Shown one piece after another: positions 13,059 to 18,042 of a stretch of DNA of 18,042 nt. Location of the stretch: contig JAGGUF010000044.1 of NCBI GenBank assembly GCA_021158595.1, forward strand, positions 1 to 18,042, given 5' to 3'. A program made the translations under genes and the position numbers. Below the pieces are notes generated by a model. That model had not been told where the DNA came from and did not search any database. It saw only the letters and a list, made by a program, of their open reading frames with translations. Numbering within the stretch: position 1 is the stretch's first letter; the number at the start of each line of letters is the position of its first letter. Origin of the DNA: a bacterium (lineage in GTDB: Bacteria > Patescibacteriota > Minisyncoccia > Minisyncoccales > GCA-002788555).

Positions 13059-13130
13059 TGCCCTTGGCAGGAATCGAACCTGCATCAGTGGCTTAGGAGT
13101 CCACGGTTCTATCCATTGAACTACAAGGGC
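13059..13130 (-). tRNA. tRNA-Arg (anticodon CCU)
   Basis: A full cloverleaf is present. The acceptor is GCCCTTG (13124-13130) pairing with CAAGGGC (13060-13066). The D arm is GTTC/GAAC. The anticodon stem is GTGGA/GCCAC with one A-G mismatch at 31-39, and its loop CTCCTAA gives anticodon CCU, reading AGG. The T arm is GCAGG-TTCGATT-CCTGC, and the discriminator is A at 13059. The variable region is 4 nt. The next bases are CCC, so the CCA end is not encoded and must be added. The 5' 7-10 nt overlap the end of the thioredoxin-reductase-like gene, whose stop codon TAG uses tRNA positions 8-10. The tRNA is probably processed from a trxB-tRNA-tyrS transcript. Confidence 0.95.
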
Positions 13131-14065
13131 TCAGATGTTTCCTTTAAATAATTATAGGCTGATAACGCAGCCTTCGCTCCCTCTCCGGCTGCAATTACAA
13201 TCTGATGATAAAGGATATTGGTCACATCTCCACAGGCAAAAAGTCCTCTTGTTTTTGTCTGACAGGTCTTCAGATCAACTACTATCTCATCTTTTTCATT
13301 AAACTCTACCAAGCCCCTTGCAAAGTCAGTGGCTGGTATCTCTCCAATCATAATAAAAACTCCATCTGTTTTCAATTCCTTTTCCTTTTTTGAAGATAGG
13401 TCTTTGTAAATCAGTCCTTTACACCATAAAGCGTGATTTTCTTTTTTAGAAAGAATCTCTTTCACCTTTGCATTCAAAATTACTTCAACCTTCCCTGTCT
13501 TCTTGACCTGTTCTTGAGTAATTTCATCAGCAATAACTTTTGATGATATCTCTAAAATATATATCTTCTTAGCATATTTGCTTAAGTCTAATGCAGCCTC
13601 AAAGCCAGCATTCCCTCCTCCAATAATTGCCACGGTCTTATCTTGAAAAAAAGGAGCGTCACATATAGGACAATAACTTACTCCATGGCCAATCACTTCC
13701 TTTTCTCCTGGAACCTCCAGAGGTCGAGGATCTCTGCCTGAGGCAATAATAACTGCTCTACCTTGGTACTCTTCATCAGCATTTGCCATTACCTTAAAAC
13801 TCCCTTTTAATTTTTTTATCTTTTTCACCTTTTTCCCCTCTTTGATTTCTACATCAAAGTTTTCCAGGTGATTTTTAAATTTTTTCATAAGAAGGGGACC
13901 AGAAATACTCTCAAATCCTGGATAGTTTACAATTCTTTTTGCTTTACTGGCTTGACCCCTAAAGTGTTTGGTAAGTAAAAGGGTTTTCAGTTTTTTTCTT
14001 GATGCATAAATGGCCGCTGTTATTCCGGCCGGACCTCCACCTATAATGATAAGATCGTAAAGCAT
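13121..14065 (-). CDS. trxB: Thioredoxin reductase-like FAD disulfide oxidoreductase
   Basis: This 314-aa low-molecular-weight thioredoxin-reductase-type flavoprotein should pass electrons through a redox-active disulfide to a thioredoxin-like partner. It has GGGPAG at 9-14 (FAD), NYPGF at 47-51, the active-site C132-P-I-C135-D136, the second Rossmann loop GGGNAG at 149-154, and TRGLFACGDVTN at 272-283 for FAD. The HRR...R signature that binds the NADPH phosphate in classical enzymes is absent: the region after the second loop reads ILEISSKVIAD (170-180). The electron donor may therefore be NADH or something else, such as ferredoxin or flavodoxin in related anaerobe enzymes. ATG 14065 is within an AT-rich repeated motif. 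The stop lies inside tRNA-Arg. The nearest upstream gene, comM, is 130 nt away across repeats. A peroxiredoxin-reductase role is also possible. Confidence 0.88.
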   Translation of the reverse strand: MLYDLIIIGGGPAGITAAIYASRKKLKTLLLTKHFRGQASKAKRIVNYPGFESISGPLLMKKFKNHLENFDVEIKEGKKVKKIKKLKGSFKVMANADEEYQGRAVIIASGRDPRPLEVPGEKEVIGHGVSYCPICDAPFFQDKTVAIIGGGNAGFEAALDLSKYAKKIYILEISSKVIADEITQEQVKKTGKVEVILNAKVKEILSKKENHALWCKGLIYKDLSSKKEKELKTDGVFIMIGEIPATDFARGLVEFNEKDEIVVDLKTCQTKTRGLFACGDVTNILYHQIVIAAGEGAKAALSAYNYLKETSEPL

Positions 14066-14093
14066 ACTAACATTTTAGCAACCTCTCTAAAGG

Positions 14094-14137
14094 TCCCACC
14101 TGTATCCTCCTACCGAAGGGAGGAGGATCAGGGAGGG
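14094..14137. repeat. Degenerate 61-bp-family palindromic repeat
   Basis: TCCTCC (14105-14110) and GGAGGA (14122-14127) with remnants of the outer arms (CCCACCT on the left, GGGAGGG on the right). It is followed by AGAATATCAGAG..., a sequence also found at 1081-1111. It lies between comM and trxB. Confidence 0.55.
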
Positions 14138-14195
14138 AGAATATCAGAGTATTACCAAACTGATGGACAATTCCTGCTAAATGTTAATCTGATTT

Positions 14196-15728
14196 TCAGT
14201 ATTCCATTTTCTCCTGATAATTAATTGCCTCAGCAATATGGGTTTTGGTAATATTTGCCTTTCCCTCTAGATCAGCAATAGTTCTTGAAACCTTCAAAAC
14301 CTTATGAAAAGCCCGGGGAGACAAATGAAGTCTTTCCATTGCCTGTCTTAGAAGGTCTTCAGAAGAAACATCTATCTTGCAATATTTTTTGATTTGAGGA
14401 ATCGTCATCTGGCTATTTATAAATCCTCTTTGCTCTTGAATCCTTCTTGCCTTCTCCACCCTTTTCCGAACATCATCACTTTTCTCAGACATCTCACTTG
14501 AAGAAAGTTTTTCAAAACTTACCCTTGGAACCTCAATTTTAATATCAATTCTATCCATAATAGGACCTGAAAGTTTCCGTCTATAGCGACTAATTTGAGA
14601 GGGAGTACAGGTGCATTCCCTTTCTGGATCGTTTAAATAACCACAGGGACAAGGATTGGAGGCGGCTACTAAAGTGAATTGAGCGGGAAAGGTAAAGGTC
14701 TGATCGGCTCTGGCAATACAAATTACTCCATCTTCCATTGGCTGACGTAGAGCCTCAATTACATCCCGGTGAAATTCTGGAAATTCATCTAAAAATAAAA
14801 CCCCTCGATGAGATAAGGTAATCTCTCCAGGTCTAATAGGAGAACCACCTCCAACCAAAGCCACCAATGAAGAAGAATGATGAGGGGCTCGGAAGGGTCT
14901 CTGAATGACAACAGGTTGAGATTTTGGCAAGATTCCGGCAATACTGTAAATCTTGGTTACTTCTAAAATTTCATCCTTTGTCATTTTAGGTAAAATTGAA
15001 GGAAGGGCTCTAGAAAGTAAGGTTTTACCAGAACCAGGGGGACCCATCATAAAAATATTATGACCTCCAGCAGCAGCAATCTCTAAGGCTCTTTTTGCCA
15101 TCTCTGCCCCTTGAATATATCTCAAATCGATAGAGGCGCCTTTGTAATTGTCAGAAAACTCCTCTGACCGAATACTCTCTGGTCCTTTACCTGTTACAAT
15201 ATAATCCTCTATTCTTCCCTCCAACATTTCCAAAAGTTGTTTTAAGTCTCTTGCCGGCAAAATCTTCACTCCTTGGACCAATTCCGCTTCTTTCTGATTA
15301 TCTTTTGGAAGAACCAAGATCTTATTTTCCTTTTTTGCTAAAATGCTTATAGGAAGAATCCCATTCACTCGTCTTAAATTGCCATCTAAAGAAAGTTCAC
15401 CAACAAAGATCTTATCCTCATTGTTTGTTTTTTTCATCTGCTCTGAGGCCAAAAGAAAACCCACAGCAATGCTTAAATCATAAATAGATCCTTGTTTTTT
15501 GATATCTGCCGGAGCCAGGTTTACTGTAATTCGACGATTATGGCGTTGGGGTGGCTTTGCTCCAATGTTTTTAATTGCTGATGAGACCCTTTCTTTTGAT
15601 TCCTCAACTGCCTTGTCTCCAAGCCCCACAATAGAAAAAGAATGCAACCCAGAACCAAAATCAACCTCCACCTCAATTAGCCTTGCCTCTAATCCTACAA
15701 TAGCAGAAGAAAAAACCTTAACAGACAT
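14196..15728 (-). CDS. comM: ComM/YifB family Mg-chelatase-like AAA+ ATPase
   Basis: This 510-aa cytoplasmic AAA+ protein is of the YifB/ComM type. ComM is a hexameric branch-migration helicase that helps integrate incoming DNA in natural transformation, and the family is also common in bacteria not known to be competent. It has an N-terminal Lon-protease-like domain (1-170, with FSIVGLGDKAVEESKERV at 31-48), Walker A GPPGSGKT at 229-236, Walker B LFLDEF at 311-316, a zinc-binding-type cysteine set C360, C362, C372 and C374, and a C-terminal Mg-chelatase-like helical domain. It is full length for the family. ATG 15728 lacks a clear ribosome site and is preceded by a 15-bp perfect GC hairpin. 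It is unrelated to the lipid genes, and the repeat blocks on both sides suggest an independent unit. Confidence 0.95.
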   Translation of the reverse strand: MSVKVFSSAIVGLEARLIEVEVDFGSGLHSFSIVGLGDKAVEESKERVSSAIKNIGAKPPQRHNRRITVNLAPADIKKQGSIYDLSIAVGFLLASEQMKKTNNEDKIFVGELSLDGNLRRVNGILPISILAKKENKILVLPKDNQKEAELVQGVKILPARDLKQLLEMLEGRIEDYIVTGKGPESIRSEEFSDNYKGASIDLRYIQGAEMAKRALEIAAAGGHNIFMMGPPGSGKTLLSRALPSILPKMTKDEILEVTKIYSIAGILPKSQPVVIQRPFRAPHHSSSLVALVGGGSPIRPGEITLSHRGVLFLDEFPEFHRDVIEALRQPMEDGVICIARADQTFTFPAQFTLVAASNPCPCGYLNDPERECTCTPSQISRYRRKLSGPIMDRIDIKIEVPRVSFEKLSSSEMSEKSDDVRKRVEKARRIQEQRGFINSQMTIPQIKKYCKIDVSSEDLLRQAMERLHLSPRAFHKVLKVSRTIADLEGKANITKTHIAEAINYQEKMEY

Positions 15729-15739
15729 AGAATATTAAA

Positions 15740-15774
15740 CCCAGCCCCACTTTTGTTCCAAAAGTGGGGCTGGG
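15740..15774. repeat. Perfect 15-bp hairpin upstream of comM
   Basis: CCCAGCCCCACTTTT (15740-15754) pairs perfectly with AAAAGTGGGGCTGGG (15760-15774) across GTTCC. It is followed by CGAC, so GGGCTGGGCGAC is shared with the cluster at 982-1035. On the minus strand a run of T follows the GC part of the left arm, inside the stem, not after it, so it is not a canonical terminator. It begins 12 nt before the comM ATG and could shape the leader of that mRNA. Confidence 0.75.
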
Positions 15775-15811
15775 CGACAAAATGACAATCCAAAATGCAA
15801 AAAGAATTTTT

Positions 15812-15855
15812 CCCACCTCTTCCTTAATCCTCCCCCTCCCAGAGGGAGAGGAGGA
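15812..15855. repeat. 61-bp-family palindromic repeat, mosaic copy
   Basis: Inner left arm TCCTCCCCCTCCC (15828-15840), AGA loop, degenerate right arm (15844-15855). TAA before the left arm marks plus orientation while the AGA loop marks minus, so the copy looks like a mosaic of both. Confidence 0.7.
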
Positions 15856-15864
15856 AATTGAGGG

Positions 15865-15922
15865 GATCCTCCCCAAATCCTCCCCCTCCCTCTGGGAGGG
15901 GGAGGATATAGGTGGGGGAGGG
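15865..15922 (+). repeat. 61-bp-family palindromic repeat, tandem second copy
   Basis: Perfect inner arms at 15878-15890 and 15894-15906 across TCT, TAT, and an intact right outer arm AGGTGGGGGAGGG (15910-15922). The left outer arm is eroded. It is immediately next to the mosaic copy. Together with the comM hairpin and heptamers these fill the 299-nt gap between the carboxyltransferase and comM genes. Confidence 0.85.
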
Positions 15923-15932
15923 ATTTTCCATT

Positions 15933-15960
15933 TCACGTTTCACGCTTCACGCTTCACGCT
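15933..15960 (+). repeat. Heptamer tandem repeat (TCACGCT)n
   Basis: Three exact copies of TCACGCT (15940-15960) preceded by one variant, TCACGTT. It starts 10 nt after a 61-bp element, as does the heptamer block at 17831. Confidence 0.8.
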
Positions 15961-16027
15961 TGGAATTTGGAATTTTTAGTTAGTTTTGGATATTGGAATT
16001 TTGAAGATTCGTGCTTTAAAATTTTAT

Positions 16028-17575
16028 TTACAATGGAATATTTCCATGCTTTCTTGGAATTCTCTGTTCTCTCTTATTTAAAAGAGACTCTAAGCATTTT
16101 ATCAAAATATTTCTGGTATCTTTAGGATGAATAATTAGATCCACCTGACCCATTTTTGCAGCCTCATAGGGATTTAAAAAGATCTCTCTTAGTTGTTCGA
16201 TTTTTTCCTTTTCGGTTTTTTTTGGATTATCACTTTCGGCAATTTCTCTTTTAAAAATAATTCTTGCTGCTTGCTTGGGACCCATTACAGCAATCTGAGA
16301 TGAGGGCCAAGCAATAACCTTATCATATCCAAGCAAACGAGAGGCAAGAGCAATATAGGCTCCACCATATGCCTTTCTCAAAATTAAACTAATTTTGGGA
16401 ACTGCAGCCTCAGCATAGGCATATAACACCTTGGCTCCATGACGAATTATTCCCTGATGCTCCTGTTCCTTTCCGGGAAGATAACCTGGTGTATCGACCA
16501 AATTTATTAAAGGAATATTAAAGGCATCGCAAAAACGCACAAAACGAGCAATCTTATCTGAGGAGTCTATATCCAGGGTTCCAGCCAAAAATTTTGTTTG
16601 ATTAGCCACTACCCCTACCACATGTCCATTTAACCGAGCCAATCCGGTAATGACATTCAAGGCAAAATGGGCCTGGATTTCAAAAAAGGTATTCTTATCA
16701 AAAATCTCTTGAATAACTGCTTTCATATCATAACCCTTTTCCTCCTTCTCAGGCACTATTTTCAATAAATTATAATTCTCTCTCTCAAAAAATTCTGAGA
16801 AGAAACTCTTTTCAAATGGAGGATCCTCAAGATTGTTTTGAGGAAGATAAGAAAGAAGTTTTTTTACTGCAGAGAAACAATCTGCTTCATTTTTAAAAAG
16901 AAAATGAGCACAACCGCTTTTTCTATTATGGACATCTGCTCCTCCTAATTGCTCAAAGGAAATTTCCTCTCCGCTTACTGCCTTGATTACCTCTGGTCCT
17001 GTGATATACATCTGAGAAATTCCTTCTACCATAAAAACAAAGTCTGAAAGCCCAGGAGAGTATGAGGCTCCTCCGGCTGAAGGACCCACAACAATACTAA
17101 TCTGAGGAACTACTCCAGAGGATTTGACCATGTTTTTGAAAATATCTGCATAACCATCAAGGCTTGCTATTCCTTCCTGAATTCTTGCTCCTCCACTGTC
17201 GATAATTCCAATAAGAGGACAACCTGTCTTTCGAGCCAGTTCCATTATCTTTACAATCTTTTTGCCTGACATTTCTCCCAAAGAACCTCCTATTTTTGAA
17301 AAGTCTTGACTGTAAACATAAACCTGTCGGCCAGAAATCTTTCCAAAGCCAGTAATTACAGCATCACCTGGCACCTTCTTCTGACTCATTCCAAAAGCCT
17401 CAAATCTGCTTTCCACAAAAGGATCCAGTTCTACAAAACTCTCAGGATCTAACAAAAGATCAATCCTCTCTATGGCCGAGAGTTTTCCTTTCTGATGCTG
17501 CTTCTCAATCAACTCTTCTTTTTGAAGGGCCGCCTTCTTTTCTTCTAATTTTTTAATCTCTTGTTTAAAGTTCAT
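16028..17575 (-). CDS. Acyl-CoA carboxylase carboxyltransferase subunit (PccB/MmdA type)
   Basis: This 515-aa enzyme moves the carboxyl group from carboxybiotin to an acyl-CoA. It has two crotonase-like halves, as in PccB: DSGGARIQEG at 126-135, GPSAGGASYSPG at 164-175 (first oxyanion loop GGAS), then VDTPGYLPGKEQEHQG at 360-375, RKAYGGAYIAL at 400-410 (second oxyanion loop), and the typical ending KHGNIPL. Ile408 sits at the acyl-pocket position that separates propionyl-CoA-specific enzymes (Asp) from acetyl-CoA-accepting ones (Cys; Asp-to-Ile mutants gain acetyl-CoA use). No split accA/accD genes are seen, so this may be the acetyl-CoA carboxylase of the cell. I chose ATG 17575 (MNFKQEIKKLEEKK); a start at 17617 would add 14 repeat-flank residues. 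Biotin carboxylase and carrier lie about 12 kb away on the same strand. A decarboxylase role is less likely without a membrane beta subunit. Confidence 0.93.
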   Translation of the reverse strand: MNFKQEIKKLEEKKAALQKEELIEKQHQKGKLSAIERIDLLLDPESFVELDPFVESRFEAFGMSQKKVPGDAVITGFGKISGRQVYVYSQDFSKIGGSLGEMSGKKIVKIMELARKTGCPLIGIIDSGGARIQEGIASLDGYADIFKNMVKSSGVVPQISIVVGPSAGGASYSPGLSDFVFMVEGISQMYITGPEVIKAVSGEEISFEQLGGADVHNRKSGCAHFLFKNEADCFSAVKKLLSYLPQNNLEDPPFEKSFFSEFFERENYNLLKIVPEKEEKGYDMKAVIQEIFDKNTFFEIQAHFALNVITGLARLNGHVVGVVANQTKFLAGTLDIDSSDKIARFVRFCDAFNIPLINLVDTPGYLPGKEQEHQGIIRHGAKVLYAYAEAAVPKISLILRKAYGGAYIALASRLLGYDKVIAWPSSQIAVMGPKQAARIIFKREIAESDNPKKTEKEKIEQLREIFLNPYEAAKMGQVDLIIHPKDTRNILIKCLESLLNKREQRIPRKHGNIPL

Positions 17576-17634
17576 AAGCGAAAGGTGAAAATTCCAATTT
17601 CTGATTAAGGGAGACAAAATGCAAAATTATCTTT

Positions 17635-17710
17635 AAGCGCAAAGTGTAAATCTACAGCGTAAAACTAAAAACTAAAAAGAAATTTCGCTTTACGCTGTAG
17701 TTTTGCGCTT
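17635..17710. repeat. Long interrupted inverted repeat upstream of the carboxyltransferase gene
   Basis: CTACAGCGTAAA (17652-17663) pairs perfectly with TTTACGCTGTAG (17689-17700), and outside a small bulge AAGCGCAAA (17635-17643) pairs with TTTGCGCTT (17702-17710). The loop is A-rich (17664-17688). The right arm is followed by related direct repeats (TTTGCGCTTTGAG... CTTTGCGCTTGAG). It lies 60-135 nt before the start codon, so it could act as an operator or leader hairpin, or be another repeat family. Confidence 0.7.
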
Positions 17711-17763
17711 TGAGTTTTGAGCTTTGCGCTTGAGTTTTGGTCATTGTTTCGGATTTGGAATTT

Positions 17764-17824
17764 CCCTCCCCCTCCTTAATCCTCCCCCTCCCTCTGGGAG
17801 GGGGAGGATATAGGTAGGGGAGGG
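17764..17824 (+). repeat. 61-bp nested palindromic repeat, full copy
   Basis: Outer arm CCCTCCCCCTCCT (17764-17776), TAA, inner arm (17780-17792), TCT, inner arm (17796-17808), TAT, outer arm AGGTAGGGGAGGG (17812-17824). Inner arms pair perfectly. The outer arms have one A-C mismatch. Confidence 0.92.
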
Positions 17825-17830
17825 ATTTCC

Positions 17831-17865
17831 TACTTCCTACTTCCTACTTCAGACTTCTTACTTCA
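17831..17865 (+). repeat. Heptamer tandem repeat (TACTTCC/A)n
   Basis: Five consecutive 7-bp units: TACTTCC, TACTTCC, TACTTCA, GACTTCT, TACTTCA. It begins 6 nt after the 61-bp element. Confidence 0.8.
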
Positions 17866-17905
17866 GGCTCCATACAGGTAGCAGGTTCGTTACCAAATGT
17901 TATCC

Positions 17906-18042
17906 TTAAAAGAACGCTTTTATCTCTTTTACAATTTCTTTCAAAATCTTTTGGTTATCAACCTCCTTACCCAATTCCTTTTTAAGGGAGGTAGCCTTGT
18001 TTTCCAATTCTTTTGGAAATCGAACAATGTTTGTATTAACTC
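17906..18042 (-). CDS. C-terminal fragment of an unidentified protein
   Basis: The gene runs off the right edge; 44 C-terminal residues remain, ending in EIVKEIKAFF and a TAA stop at 17906-17908. The fragment is rich in Lys and Glu and looks mostly helical, with KKELGKEV and KILKEIVKEI segments that could form a coiled coil or amphipathic helix. I do not recognise a family. Of the three minus-strand frames this one is favoured by composition, with an upstream VNTNIVRFPKELENK segment that reads like ordinary protein; a second frame is also open at this length, so the call is moderate. It would be transcribed toward the carboxyltransferase gene, with 330 nt of repeats between. Confidence 0.5.
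   Translation of the reverse strand, partial: VNTNIVRFPKELENKATSLKKELGKEVDNQKILKEIVKEIKAFF

Larger units (their letters stand above)
17576..17905. other. 330-nt gene-free region made of repeats
   Basis: No credible coding sequence is seen on either strand. In plus-strand order it holds a short leader before the carboxyltransferase start, the inverted repeat at 17635-17710, a 17-bp string (17735-17751) also found at 958-974, a full 61-bp palindrome (17764-17824), and a heptamer tandem repeat (17831-17865). The promoter of the carboxyltransferase gene should lie here, but I could not place it with confidence. Confidence 0.7.

Noticed and set aside
15718..15979. Small open frames on both strands rich in Pro, Ser and Gly
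   Set aside because: They are translations of the 61-bp palindromes and flanks and have no conserved features or ribosome site.
879..17824. CRISPR array
   Set aside because: The repeats are kilobases apart, are nested palindromes and lack regular spacers or cas genes.

Overview
This is an AT-rich bacterial window in which every convincing gene lies on the minus strand: 16 protein genes, counting one cut off by the right edge, plus one tRNA-Arg. Genes are listed below in coordinate order, but transcription runs from high to low coordinates. Several observations suggest an uncultured, probably anaerobic bacterium that makes bacterial-type fatty acids and ester phospholipids. These are a ferredoxin-containing MinD-type ATPase, an FMN enoyl reductase of the FabK family, an acyl-CoA carboxylase with a propionyl-CoA-carboxylase-type carboxyltransferase, two PlsC acyltransferases, a tRNA without an encoded CCA, and many starts without a clear Shine-Dalgarno sequence. 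I cannot name the phylum from sequence alone.

Layout by coordinate. 17-850: a presenilin-type (A22) intramembrane aspartyl protease. 1098-1985: a MinD-like ATPase with two inserted 4Fe-4S motifs. 2040-6253: a compact lipid operon (biotin carrier, accC, two plsC, fabK) with 4-11 nt overlaps. 6462-9940: an ornithine cyclodeaminase/mu-crystallin-family dehydrogenase, a FabZ-FabK fusion and fabG. 10067-13011: bioY, a zinc-ribbon/OB plus DUF362 fusion, and tyrS. 13059-14065: tRNA-Arg(CCU), overlapping the 3' end of a thioredoxin-reductase-like gene. 14196-15728: comM/yifB. 16028-17575: the carboxyltransferase. 17906-18042: the C-terminus of an unidentified protein.

How the genes fit together. Biotin carboxylase, biotin carrier and carboxyltransferase together would form a biotin-dependent acyl-CoA carboxylase. 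The carboxyltransferase has Ile at the acyl-pocket position, so malonyl-CoA from acetyl-CoA is a reasonable product. BioY would import the biotin. FabG, FabZ and the FabK-type reductases supply the three reductive and dehydrating steps of fatty-acid elongation, and the PlsC proteins put acyl chains onto glycerol phosphates. No ketosynthase, acyl carrier protein or malonyl transacylase is in the window.

The spaces between genes are filled with repeats. The main one is a 61-bp element built of nested 13-bp palindromic arms (arm-TAA-arm-TCT-arm-TAT-arm), seen about eight times as full, degenerate or half copies. Two copies sit inside larger elements of about 200 bp with terminal inverted repeats, and in one of these the palindromic core is flipped relative to its flanks. 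Other intergenic structures are heptamer tandem repeats beside the 61-bp elements, long GC hairpins, and an AT-rich motif lying over the start codons of trxB and bioY. The most notable items are the bacterial presenilin homologue, the FabZ-FabK fusion, the zinc-ribbon-DUF362 fusion and the nested repeat system.
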